DNA from: Epilithonimonas caeni DSM 17710 | Lineage (GTDB): Bacteria > Bacteroidota > Bacteroidia > Flavobacteriales > Weeksellaceae | DNA: 64,000 nucleotides | Direction: 5' to 3' | Assembly (NCBI RefSeq): GCF_000426465.1 | Contig: NZ_AUFK01000018.1 | Coordinates: 248,001-312,000 of the forward strand | Notes under the pieces: model-generated | Told to the model about the DNA's origin: nothing | What the model saw: the letters and a program-made list of their open reading frames with translations, nothing else | Database searches by the model: none | Position numbers and translations under genes: made by a program | Part shown: positions 29,101 to 37,341 of the stretch, one piece after another | How the letters are laid out: each line of letters starts with the position of its first letter | How positions within the stretch are numbered: the stretch's first letter is position 1

Positions 29101-30508
29101 GTCTTCAGTAAGTCCTCCTTTATCAGAATCTGCTTGTAAAAAAATGACTTTGAAACATTGGAAAAAAAGCATGATTAAGTACAATGAAAATTATAAGTCA
29201 GATAGATGGGCATTTGGCAATATTGAGGAGCACTCTAAAGTATTCCAAAATATTGTTAAAGAAGATCCAAGTAAATTTTATGAATTCATAGAAAGCTTAT
29301 TTAATGATAACCAAATTTCAGAAAAGTATATTTTAAGAGGAGTTGGAGGATTAATTGATGGAAATTATAATCCTAATAAAGTTAAGAAACTATTCAAACA
29401 ATTAATTACTCTTGATATTATTAATAGTTATTATGGAAGTATTGTTAACCATTATATTCGATACTTTATTGAAAATAAGAATGTTGACAGTGATATTGTC
29501 CTTTATTTAAGTGATTTAGCTCTTAATTACCCTAATAAAGAGAAAGAACATAATCCTAATTATCCATTACATGATGCAGTAAATTCGGTTGTAGGCTCTG
29601 CTGTGAGTGAATTAATTCATTGTTTTTATAATAAAGAGTTTGAAGAGATAATATTTTCTACAATTGAGAAGCTGATTGAAAAACCAACTTGCAATAATTC
29701 TGTAAAAATAATGTTATTAAGTGATTTAGCACATCTTAACCGTTTAGATATTAATAGAGCTTTTAGAATTTTTGAGAAGTTAACTAACACCACAGATCAT
29801 ACAATCTTAAAACATTCAATTAATCCTTCACAATATTTTAACAACAGATTTCATAATAAAATGGATGGTTATTTTAAAAGAGTATTAGAATGTCCTGAAA
29901 TATATAAACAAAATTATGTATTGATTTCTAGTTGGCTACTGGATTTAGACAATGAAAAAAAACTATATAACAAATTCATTGAAAAAGGTAAAGATGCAAA
30001 GTTATGCGCTATAGATGTTGCTGAAGAATTTCTGATAAATGAGGATACAGGATTAATAAATATAAAAGCATTAGAAATACTTTCAGAGTTTTTATCAGAA
30101 ACTGATAAAGAATTTGCAGAAGAATATTCTTGTGTGATTCTAAGAAAGTTTAAACCAGAAAATTTTCAATTTTTTTTCTCATTCCTTAATGAATACTCAA
30201 AAACAGTATTATGTAGAAAAGACCCAAGATACTTTTTGCAATACCTTTCAACATGTTCAAAAAATCATCCTGAAAAATGCTTAGAATTACTTCAAAACAT
30301 AGATTTTAGAGACAAACCTGATATTCAAGATAGTGGATATTATGACAAAGAACCAATCCAATTAATCCTGGCAATTTATAGTAAATTGGTTTCAGAAATA
30401 ATTAAAAATAAAACTTTAATTAATCAAGCTCTAGATATTTTTGATGGTATGTTGAAACATAGACATCTTAGAAATAATGCTAATCAAGCAATAGAAGCAT
30501 TAAAATAA
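26129..30508 (+). CDS. Mrr-nuclease–STAND NTPase fusion, Avs-like defence protein
   Basis: The 1459-residue protein has three parts. Residues 15-150 form an Mrr-like restriction endonuclease domain with GDGGID (48-53, metal-binding Asp53) and Q68-C-K70. Residues about 200-480 form a STAND/NACHT-type NTPase, with Walker A GEKGLGKS (236-243) and Walker B LVVLIDQID (301-309). The remaining 950 residues are helical without clear motifs, as in the sensor arms of Avs proteins. Such proteins recognise a phage protein through the arm and activate the nuclease. It begins six bases after hamB, so it is likely co-expressed with Hachiman. It is not a standard part of that system. Confidence 0.72.
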   Translation: MEMNKDWLVLVQKFDEASARTKFENICEGLFRKLNPKKTVRTVRVNQGDGGIDIFIGEIGIEPIDVIQCKFFVSGIGDSQKNQIRESFKTAMFSQEYEVKSWTLCIINTLDLQQNKWWTSWKNKNEETYQLSSDFISLKEGNELIDLLKEYNLYNQSFELEDSIKIKEIHEVLVKGDSQIDIESILKNTSYALLQVRNYIEDKTSAHIVRAEVTSIYNWIIQDIPLNQKNVLVLKGEKGLGKSAILKDLYERLSLEKYNVLGLKADKFYCKSIVELENKLFDKLLSFDKLIKETVGKGEKLVVLIDQIDAMSLTLSSNREYIETYNKLISKLQTYQNIRIIISSRSYDLKYDAELSIYNSDSYKKISVNIFSEEEVKSILTTFNIKHPSQKVLHLLRTPNHLDIFCRIYDNSSKREIDSINTLKDLYDHLWKKYISPQKELKLKELIFKVVQRMYQEQRISVGNIYEDDYFSEIGYLNSNSILVEYDKEIQFFHQTFYEYVFAKQFVDNQGNLEDFIIDNEQSLYVRSVIKMVLEYLRESDITKYVNTIKNILASSNYRFHIKSLIINNLGAVKNPCNLEKKLLIDEILKNPDYEDVFMSSMQSENWVKFLISENIPLTYFSIQSNNFDTDEEFIFEKKKYFNYNWSMFVNNINNNPIMILNYLESLDFEKKEAFISDLMIYIDDWSDLKLLPFFEKYIPFKKESEGKRDNHYFYEALKKIFYHNKGYAYKMLGIAIIDFYEKFEFNYRFEYSLNEIVKDFCIVAPLESFKYLFSIYEEIVDKTKIPYFYYGKIQSPLYKSSKINDKDSHRIYSGEHRLDDYLEEFILNSNTKFFLEFYQNYKNSDDTLLLKMIIKKLDSNYSFYKNEILELIEILSYKNIFGGSDDHLQLQLRIIISNVYKLLEKEQREFINNILLDLRTTYDYWIWKDENGKRRISLNEFGKKKYLFIKALPFDELIKNKLLFKTYKELDRKFGDLNPRIATDTSGATWSSVSPPLSESACKKMTLKHWKKSMIKYNENYKSDRWAFGNIEEHSKVFQNIVKEDPSKFYEFIESLFNDNQISEKYILRGVGGLIDGNYNPNKVKKLFKQLITLDIINSYYGSIVNHYIRYFIENKNVDSDIVLYLSDLALNYPNKEKEHNPNYPLHDAVNSVVGSAVSELIHCFYNKEFEEIIFSTIEKLIEKPTCNNSVKIMLLSDLAHLNRLDINRAFRIFEKLTNTTDHTILKHSINPSQYFNNRFHNKMDGYFKRVLECPEIYKQNYVLISSWLLDLDNEKKLYNKFIEKGKDAKLCAIDVAEEFLINEDTGLINIKALEILSEFLSETDKEFAEEYSCVILRKFKPENFQFFFSFLNEYSKTVLCRKDPRYFLQYLSTCSKNHPEKCLELLQNIDFRDKPDIQDSGYYDKEPIQLILAIYSKLVSEIIKNKTLINQALDIFDGMLKHRHLRNNANQAIEALK

Positions 30509-30516
30509 TTAAAAAT

Positions 30517-31119
30517 ATGAGCTACTACAAAGAAGATGAATTAAAAAAAGTTTTGATTCATGAACTAGGTCATTTTGTTGCACACCAAATTTTATTTGAA
30601 AATTTTGAATATTCAGAGCCTGTTAATATTGACATTTGGTACAATAATGATAAATATGCTGGGTTAGTAAAAGCAAAACATAGGAGGAACCACCCTAAAA
30701 AATTTGCTTATAATGGACAATCAAATATGCAGGAATTTGAGGATATAGTTAGTACATTATATGGGTGTATATTTCAAAGTATATATTCTCAAATAGATGT
30801 CTGCCGCTGCTATAATAGTATTGATGGTTCCCATGATTTTAGCCAAATAGAGTTGGCTTTTAAAGAATTTGGAGAAGATATAGAACAGTATAAAGAGATT
30901 TTCTTTTCTCACATTCATATTTTAACCCAATCTGAAATACCTGATATAATTTCTCAAATTAATTTAAATGACTTTTTTGAACCAAGAGCAGATAATCATT
31001 ATCAAATTTTATCTAGTGATGTATTAATTAATAGTAATATTAAAAAGATTATTAAAACTATCACTTCTGAATATCTTAATTTTTATGAAAAAATCAAAAA
31101 AAGAAACCCAGCTGTTTAG
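30517..31119 (+). CDS. HExxH zinc metalloprotease-like protein in the defence operon
   Basis: The 200-residue soluble protein carries H15-E-L-G-H19, a zinc-binding HExxH motif, at the very start of a helix (KKVLIHELGHFVAHQI). A helix with DIVSTLYGCIFQS follows about 70 residues later and may supply a third ligand, as in M41-like peptidases. No signal peptide or membrane segment is present. It begins nine bases after the Mrr-STAND gene and completes a four-gene operon. A protease could be an effector or could process the NTPase. I do not recognise a named family, and the function is inferred only from the motif and context. Confidence 0.6.
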   Translation: MSYYKEDELKKVLIHELGHFVAHQILFENFEYSEPVNIDIWYNNDKYAGLVKAKHRRNHPKKFAYNGQSNMQEFEDIVSTLYGCIFQSIYSQIDVCRCYNSIDGSHDFSQIELAFKEFGEDIEQYKEIFFSHIHILTQSEIPDIISQINLNDFFEPRADNHYQILSSDVLINSNIKKIIKTITSEYLNFYEKIKKRNPAV

Positions 31120-31479
31120 ATATAGTACAAAAACTGAGGATCACATTACTTGTAAAATACCTGAGGAGAAAATAATAACTTCTAAAAGGGTCATTCATAA
31201 TATTTATGAAATTAAAATGGAATTAAAACTTTTTTAGACATTTTAAAATTCTAATCTAATAAGAAATTCAGATTCATAACTACTTTATAAGATTCTTATT
31301 ATGAAGTTTTATAGCATTTTTCAACTTGCACTTTAGCGGTAAATAATTAGGGATCACATTCTTTAGTCGTATACAATATGGCAAAAATATTGTACAGCTG
31401 GGCTTTTGGGTTTTATAAATTTTCATAAATTGTAGGCGAACAAAATCTGTTTATTTTTCAAATCTAAATTAATGACCAC
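31120..31479. other. AT-rich intergenic stretch between the Hachiman operon and the dynamin-like gene
   Basis: I see no gene in these 360 bases. CCCAGCTGT at 31108 (end of the protease gene) is mirrored by ACAGCTGGG near 31394, an isolated inverted repeat across about 280 bases. No clear terminator or promoter pair is visible. Confidence 0.4.
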
Positions 31480-34146
31480 ATGGACGAAACTCAAATAAGA
31501 AAAATCCTTTATAAGGCTAAGGAACTTAACGTAATTATAAATAAGGATCTGGCTGCAAAAGCACTCGAAATCAAAGAAGCTGCTATCAGTGCAGAAAATA
31601 AAAGGCTTTTGGATCGGCTTGTTTCTAGTCTGGAACAATATATAGCAAAGGAACAAAATTTGGTTTATGTTGGTTTTGTTGGTCACTATTCTTCTGGCAA
31701 GTCGAGTACCATCAACAGTATCCTAAAAATTAAAGGAAGTAGAGATGAAAGGAATACAGACCTCAATCCAACAGATACGACGATTACGCTGATAACTGAT
31801 AAGGCAAACTCGCAAAAGATCATCCACATGACAAAAGAGAGCGTCTACGTTCCCGTTAGAACAGCAACGATTGATTCAGTTTTTTTGAAGAATCTGGTCA
31901 TTGCCGATACACCCGGCTCAGGCGACCCCAATATAGCCAATGAGCTTATCCAGGATTTCCTACCAATATGCGATTACATATTTTATTTCGTTTCAGCCGC
32001 GAATCCTGTGGATCAGGCTGATATTCCATTGCTTCTTCAAAAAAATAAAAAACTTCCATTCATTCCTTTGTATTTTATTGTAACCAGATCAGATGAGTTC
32101 AAACTGGTTGTTGATCGCCCGCTTTCTGAAGGGAATATTGATACAAGTAAAAGGAATGGTTTTACAGGACAATTGATGTCCAGGCTTAAGGAATTTGCAG
32201 ATGCTTCTGAGCTTTCTGAAAAGAATTTTGTTTTTATAGACAATAAGGAGGGGTATAATATAGAAGAACTGAGGACAAAAATTTCCGACTGGTCTACGGA
32301 ACTTGAGCAGAGTTCAATATGGAACAATCACAGCCATAAATTGGAATTCTATTCCCGCAACCTTAAGGACCTAGAATTGTTTTTTCTTAATACCATAAAA
32401 GAAAAAATTAAGGTTACAGGAGATTTCTTAAGGACTGCCGGTGAAAACATACATAAATTCGATGCAGCGGTAGAGGTCAACAACGAGAAATTGAGAAACG
32501 TCTGGGCCGATGGCGACCGGAAGCTTAAAAGGGCGCTACAGGCAGAGCATGAGCAATTAGACGGAATGATAAAAACGAATGTTCCAACAATGCTGTCCAA
32601 TACCGAAGAGATGTCAATAGAAAAGAGAAGTATGGCCACTTTTATCGAAAATCAATCAAATGGTAATATTGGTAGGTTCACCGCTGAGTTATATAATCTC
32701 TCAAAAGGTAAAATCCTCGCAATTAAGCAGGATATCGACAACATTCTGGATAACGATGATACGGATTTGGCGGTCGAAGATATCAGGGAGGCTTTTCCGG
32801 CAAGACTAAATCTTTCAGAGATCGATGAAAAACTGGAAATCGATTTTCCAAAAATGGATGCCCCAATGATTAACTATCTTAATAGGCTTTACCGCTTGGC
32901 AGATGAGCAAAGAAGCTCGTTAATAGCAAGATTAGAACAGTTTTTAGGGGTAATGAACAGACAGCAGTTAATTAATGCGCTTGAAGATATCTATAAACAA
33001 GGGGCAGATACGATTTCGGAAAATTTCGATAAATATTTCGATGTTATTGAAATGTACAAAGCAAGCGTACTGACTAAAAATACAAAAGACACCATTCAAA
33101 AATTAAGGATAGGAAAACAACTTGACGATTTGGATGATGAATTCCCAGAGGAATACAAATTAACAAAAAAAGATGAAGCGATTTCTACCATATACCCGAA
33201 AAAAGATGAAAAGATATTGGATATGAAGAAAGATATGGCTGCAATAGAAGATCGTATCTTGGAACTCAAAAGAGAATTGGGGGCTTCTTCTATAAAAAGA
33301 GATTCGACTATTAATAATTTCTTTCAAAAGGGTGAATATAAAATTGCAGATGTAATGGAGGAAGCAGTGCTTTCGTTGGAGACCGAGGTCAATAGGTTAT
33401 ATAAGGAGAAACTAATGACTGCTTTTGAGAGCCATAGAGGGCATTTTCTGGAATTTAGCGGGCAACAGAAAAAGCAGAGAAAAACAAGGCGGACAGCAAT
33501 TATTAAATGGACAAGTATCGCTGCTGGTTGTGGTATCTTATTCTACTTCTTTTTGGTAAAACTGAATATGATTACTCCCACTTCCGTTCGCTGGACGATA
33601 GGATTTGGGCTGATTAGCAGTGCGGTATGGGCGCTTGCAGGTAACGTTTTTGCCAAATTCAGAAATGATTTAAATAAAATGACACAACGCCATCATAGAA
33701 CATTCCAAGAAAAAGCTAGGGAACGGCTTAAATCAATTTTTAACGAAGATTTCTTTAATACATTGAACTTAAGTCTGGCAGACGCTAGACCTAAAAAGCT
33801 AACGTCGCTTGAAAGGATATACGAAGGAAAGTTAGCAGCGATTAGCAACCCTGCGAATAGTGAAATTGCACAGGCGTTGCAAGGCTTAATTGACAAAAAC
33901 ATGATGTTCATTGCGGAGCAAAAGAAATACCTAGGTTTAGTTACGAGGTTTCATTCGCTCTTTGCTGGGATCTTCTCAAATCATGATGAAAATATTGAAA
34001 AAATACGTTTAATTACACACCAAATTAAACAAAAATCAATTGAACCTTCATTTACGTTGTTGAATAGTACTAAAATTGATTTGGAAAAAGTTAAAGATCA
34101 AATTGAGATTATAGAAACAGAACAGGAGATAGCTCAAAAACTGTGA
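31480..34146 (+). CDS. Bacterial dynamin-like GTPase, membrane-associated
   Basis: The 888-residue protein has a dynamin-family GTPase domain: G1 GHYSSGKSS (68-76), G2 Thr at 100-101, G3 DTPGSGD (143-149) and G4 TRSD (202-205). A long helical stalk follows. Two adjacent hydrophobic segments at about 670-725 (IKWTSIAAGCGILFYFFLV and WTIGFGLISSAVWALAG) form a paddle that would insert in the inner membrane. Related proteins remodel membranes and, in some bacteria, delay phage release. It sits between two defence systems in the island, so a defence role is plausible but unproven. It stands alone, with its own terminator. Confidence 0.8.
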   Translation: MDETQIRKILYKAKELNVIINKDLAAKALEIKEAAISAENKRLLDRLVSSLEQYIAKEQNLVYVGFVGHYSSGKSSTINSILKIKGSRDERNTDLNPTDTTITLITDKANSQKIIHMTKESVYVPVRTATIDSVFLKNLVIADTPGSGDPNIANELIQDFLPICDYIFYFVSAANPVDQADIPLLLQKNKKLPFIPLYFIVTRSDEFKLVVDRPLSEGNIDTSKRNGFTGQLMSRLKEFADASELSEKNFVFIDNKEGYNIEELRTKISDWSTELEQSSIWNNHSHKLEFYSRNLKDLELFFLNTIKEKIKVTGDFLRTAGENIHKFDAAVEVNNEKLRNVWADGDRKLKRALQAEHEQLDGMIKTNVPTMLSNTEEMSIEKRSMATFIENQSNGNIGRFTAELYNLSKGKILAIKQDIDNILDNDDTDLAVEDIREAFPARLNLSEIDEKLEIDFPKMDAPMINYLNRLYRLADEQRSSLIARLEQFLGVMNRQQLINALEDIYKQGADTISENFDKYFDVIEMYKASVLTKNTKDTIQKLRIGKQLDDLDDEFPEEYKLTKKDEAISTIYPKKDEKILDMKKDMAAIEDRILELKRELGASSIKRDSTINNFFQKGEYKIADVMEEAVLSLETEVNRLYKEKLMTAFESHRGHFLEFSGQQKKQRKTRRTAIIKWTSIAAGCGILFYFFLVKLNMITPTSVRWTIGFGLISSAVWALAGNVFAKFRNDLNKMTQRHHRTFQEKARERLKSIFNEDFFNTLNLSLADARPKKLTSLERIYEGKLAAISNPANSEIAQALQGLIDKNMMFIAEQKKYLGLVTRFHSLFAGIFSNHDENIEKIRLITHQIKQKSIEPSFTLLNSTKIDLEKVKDQIEIIETEQEIAQKL

Positions 34147-34230
34147 TTAAGAGAGGAATTAAGTGTGCTATAACAATAGATTCGCTACAAATTAAGAGAG
34201 GGTTTTCTTAGTTATAGAAGATACCGGAAA

Positions 34231-34265
34231 TAAAAAGAGGAGACCTTTTTGGGTCTCCCTTTTCG
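34231..34265 (+). terminator. Terminator of the dynamin-like gene
   Basis: GGAGACC (34239-34245) pairs with GGTCTCC (34252-34258) around a short T-rich loop, with flanking A- and T-runs that extend the stem. Confidence 0.75.
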
Positions 34266-34308
34266 TATATCTAAAAGCCTATTGCTGGTAGGTTGCTCCC
34301 CAGCAGGG

Positions 34309-34740
34309 CTACTTCCTCTTAGGCTTTGAGAATAAATTAATATTTTTTTGTCTTATGTAACTTAAGTAAGTATAATTTCTGGCCAATATTTCTTCATTTG
34401 CGTCCCAAAATTTTGCAGTAACATCAGGCTGAATAGGGATGAGATGTTCCAAAGACTGTAATTTTTCCCAAGGCGTTTTTCCTTTCAAAGAAGAGTGTGG
34501 TCTTTTCTTATTGTAAAACTCCTGCCATTCAATAGCTAAAGCATTTAAATCAAGATCTGGATTAGATAGATCCACTAGCGACCAGAATTCGGATTTGCTA
34601 GTCTGTTGGTTCTTTCTACTTTACCATTTAGATGAGGGGGATCTGGGCTTTATGGGTCTGTATTTTATAAAATGTTCTTGCAGCTCATATTGGAAGGAGT
34701 AATTAAAAAATTCCGTACCCCAATCTGAAATGAATTTATA
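34309..34740 (-). pseudogene. Decayed DDE transposase (IS481-like), C-terminal half, frameshifted
   Basis: The minus strand codes for pieces of an integrase core. They are YKFISDWGTEFFN (DDE-fold Asp), YRPIKPRSPHLNGKVERTNR, then SEFWSLVDLSNPDLDLNALA and EWQEFYNKKRPHSSLKGKTPW. The frame must be changed twice: once in the C-run near 34634-34640, which carries an extra base, and once near 34597-34603. The N-terminal half is missing, and unrelated AT-rich sequence begins upstream of about 34740. An 88-codon open frame at 34309-34575 is only the surviving tail. No inverted repeats were found. The remnant lies at the junction of the dynamin and CBASS segments. Confidence 0.8.
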
Positions 34741-34818
34741 AAATTTAATAGCAAATTGAAACAGATATTATTGAAAATTGTTCTATTATAAATCAATGCC
34801 ATATTTTTGTAGTCACTT

Positions 34819-35829
34819 TTAAAACTCTATATTATCTCTTAAAATCCATCCCATTTGCGGAACTCCATCTTTTGGATCTATATATTTTATTAAAATCCAA
34901 GTTGGTTGCTTTTTCCAAACCTCAACAAAATAATTTTTAGGAAGTTCATTAATTATGCTCGCTCTTTTGTTGGGCTTCAAAAGTACTTTAGATGTATGAA
35001 TTAACTTTTGTTCTTCAATATTTTTCTCTCTATGACTTTCTATTTTTTTTACATATTCTAAAGTTTTTTGTTGCACTTGTTTTAATTCGATAACATCTTT
35101 TTTTGTGGCCATTTCAGGCTTAGTTTGTATAAAATCGTAATATTGATGCATCGCTGTAAACATCATTAATATTTCAAAAAATTTAAGGATAATTGCACCA
35201 GATTGCTTATGTTTATCGTAGTAAAATGTGAATTTATCGAACAATAAGTTAAATGTTTCTAATTGTTCTTCAGTATTTTCAATTATATTATCTGAAAATT
35301 CGAGTGCTTCACTTACAAAACTTTGGTAATCTTCTAATATTTCCCATTCATTATTATTTGAGGCTAGTTGTGTTAGTCTTGCAGTAAGAGAATTAAAAGC
35401 TATATTTATATTTCCAATTTTTTGCATCTCCAAAGTTGGATTGATAAGCTTAGAAACGGATGTTGCATTTTGTATTGATTTTAAAGTTTCAAAATATTGA
35501 ATACTTTGTAAACTAGTAATTCCTTGCAATGCGATAACTGTCGAATCTGGAATTTTTGGAGCTGCAATTTGTTGTAATATTGAAGATATTGAACTGAACG
35601 CTGAAAGACTATTCATCATTTTTTTTTGACTCTCTAAAAGTCCGTTAAATTGATAACTCTTGAATACTTCAGACATTGGCATAAATGCTGCCATAGTTTG
35701 CGCGCTTAAACTTAAAGTAGTTTTTTGAGATAATTCCTGAAGTTGTAAAGATAATGAGGAACTAAATAATGAAGAATTAACTTTATTATTAACTTTACTA
35801 AGTGAATTTAATAATTCATTTATATTCAT
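34819..35829 (-). CDS. Membrane-associated protein with C-terminal SH3-like domain, last gene of the CBASS operon
   Basis: I do not recognise this 336-residue protein. Residues 1-140 are rich in Ser, Gln and Leu and are probably helical. About 205-235 is hydrophobic (GAIILKFFEILMMFTAMHQYY) and may cross or touch the membrane. A coiled-coil-like stretch follows at about 245-275. The last 60 residues (VLLKPNKRASIINELPKNY, then MGWILRDNIEF) look like a bacterial SH3 domain, with the closing pattern 'GWI' common to that fold. It starts 15 bases after cap15 on the same strand, so it belongs to the same transcript. It may be an accessory or an additional effector. Confidence 0.65.
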   Translation of the reverse strand: MNINELLNSLSKVNNKVNSSLFSSSLSLQLQELSQKTTLSLSAQTMAAFMPMSEVFKSYQFNGLLESQKKMMNSLSAFSSISSILQQIAAPKIPDSTVIALQGITSLQSIQYFETLKSIQNATSVSKLINPTLEMQKIGNINIAFNSLTARLTQLASNNNEWEILEDYQSFVSEALEFSDNIIENTEEQLETFNLLFDKFTFYYDKHKQSGAIILKFFEILMMFTAMHQYYDFIQTKPEMATKKDVIELKQVQQKTLEYVKKIESHREKNIEEQKLIHTSKVLLKPNKRASIINELPKNYFVEVWKKQPTWILIKYIDPKDGVPQMGWILRDNIEF

Positions 35830-35844
35830 AAGACAGTTTCAATT

Positions 35845-36435
35845 TTATAAGTTGTTCTTTTTTTCTAAAGTTATTTCACCCGTTGTTTCTCTATCGGTCC
35901 AATATTCACCGTCCATTTTTTCAACTTTAAAACCGTCAAAGTTCAAAATTGTAGAGCCATAATGCATTTCGCTTCTTTCTCTTACTCCAGATTTAGGAGT
36001 GTTTAAATAGGAATAAAATAGTTGTTGAAATCCGCGCTCAGTATCAATATCAAATGATGCTCCTATACTGTAGCTACGGCTTTCATTAGTTTTAATTTTT
36101 ACTTGAATATTAAAGAAATTTTGAATTATTGAAATTTCAATCGGGATTGGTTCAAGTTGCTTTTCTTTCCAGTTTGATTTAACTGTTCCTACCCAATTTC
36201 CAGATAAATTAGGAAAAGGGACAAGCCAAGGATAAAATATTTTCCATTTCCAAGCCCAGGTTATAAATATCATCCATATAACTATATTTATAGAAATTGT
36301 CGTAGATATATGTGTTATAGCCTTTTGAAAATCAATACTATCTAAATTTTGTGTTGATACAAAAATTATAGCATATACAATAAATGCAAGCCATAAAATC
36401 GCAAATGCAAAAATTCTTATATTGTGTTTAACCAT
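35845..36435 (-). CDS. cap15: CBASS effector Cap15 (two membrane helices plus beta-barrel)
   Basis: The 196-residue protein has two membrane helices (about 7-27 and 45-65). A C-terminal domain rich in beta strands begins LSGNWVGTVKSNW at residue 77 and ends TTGEITLEKK. This is the Cap15 plan: the barrel binds the cyclic nucleotide made by the CD-NTase and the membrane part oligomerises and damages the inner membrane. It starts three bases after the CD-NTase gene. OptE of the Panoptes system has a similar 2TM-beta layout, which matters because a GGDEF protein is also encoded in this operon. Confidence 0.82.
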   Translation of the reverse strand: MVKHNIRIFAFAILWLAFIVYAIIFVSTQNLDSIDFQKAITHISTTISINIVIWMIFITWAWKWKIFYPWLVPFPNLSGNWVGTVKSNWKEKQLEPIPIEISIIQNFFNIQVKIKTNESRSYSIGASFDIDTERGFQQLFYSYLNTPKSGVRERSEMHYGSTILNFDGFKVEKMDGEYWTDRETTGEITLEKKNNL

Positions 36436-36438
36436 AAT

Positions 36439-37338
36439 CTAAAATTCTAAATAATTCCAAAGCTGAACCATATATTCATTTACGTCTGACCTTGACCACT
36501 TTCTACCACTGTAAAATAGATAAAGTAATTCAGAAACTTCACCCCATTCTTTGCAAGTGCTATCCTCCGTAGTTTGTTGGTAAATATAAATTATTGATTG
36601 CTTTAATCTTTCTGTCCAACTGTCATATTCATTCATAATTTGGTTTGGTGTATTCCATACTAAGCATTCAAGCAAAAAGGATGTGATGTTGTCACTTACT
36701 TTTATTCCATCATCAATCATTTTGTATCGAACTTTTCGATGGAGTCTAGTCAATCGTTTAAATCTTCTAGAAGTATTTGAATTTTTATTTATCGCATTTT
36801 CAATATGTTGCTTTGGAAAATTTACAATTCCCCAAGCTGAGTTGTCAGGAAAAAATTTAGCTCCGAGAACAAAGGTTCCATTTTTATTATAGCGTCTATA
36901 ATTCCATGTGGGAACAACATCAGTCTGTATTCTATAAGTATTTTCTTTAATTGTTATGCATTTGTCATTTCTGACCACTTCGCTTCTTCCAAATTTTCTT
37001 ACTAAGGCATTTTCAACATCATCCTTAAACTCCTTGAAAGTATATGCAGTAGAACCAAGTTTATCTAGACCAATGTCTGTTTCTGTTGTGTTTTCTGGTA
37101 ATTCGAAGTAAAACCCACCAGTATATCTAACATTAATATCAATGTCACTATTAAGCTTTACATTGGTATCATTCGCATAAGAACCCTGACCAAAAGTTTC
37201 AGTAGATTTTGTTTTAAGTTTTGGGTCATCATTAATGGCTTCTCGAACCATTCTTTCTGAGTTCTCAAGCTTTGTCTGTTCTGTTTCACTTGGTGGTTTA
37301 GTCCAACTAGTTAATGTATCTTCGGAATATTTTGCCAT
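36439..37338 (-). CDS. CBASS cyclic-oligonucleotide synthase (CD-NTase)
   Basis: The 299-residue protein has the nucleotidyltransferase motif GQGSYANDT (50-58) followed by D65-I-D67 in SDIDINV and a third Asp, D140, in YRIQTDVVPTW. The catalytic triad is therefore complete. The C-terminal helical part (about 190-299) resembles the OAS-like lid of CD-NTases. Phage infection turns on synthesis of a cyclic di- or trinucleotide that activates Cap15, encoded next. I do not assign a clade with certainty; CdnB, CdnC or CdnE are possible. It follows the GGDEF gene by three bases. Confidence 0.85.
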   Translation of the reverse strand: MAKYSEDTLTSWTKPPSETEQTKLENSERMVREAINDDPKLKTKSTETFGQGSYANDTNVKLNSDIDINVRYTGGFYFELPENTTETDIGLDKLGSTAYTFKEFKDDVENALVRKFGRSEVVRNDKCITIKENTYRIQTDVVPTWNYRRYNKNGTFVLGAKFFPDNSAWGIVNFPKQHIENAINKNSNTSRRFKRLTRLHRKVRYKMIDDGIKVSDNITSFLLECLVWNTPNQIMNEYDSWTERLKQSIIYIYQQTTEDSTCKEWGEVSELLYLFYSGRKWSRSDVNEYMVQLWNYLEF

Positions 37339-37341
37339 ATC

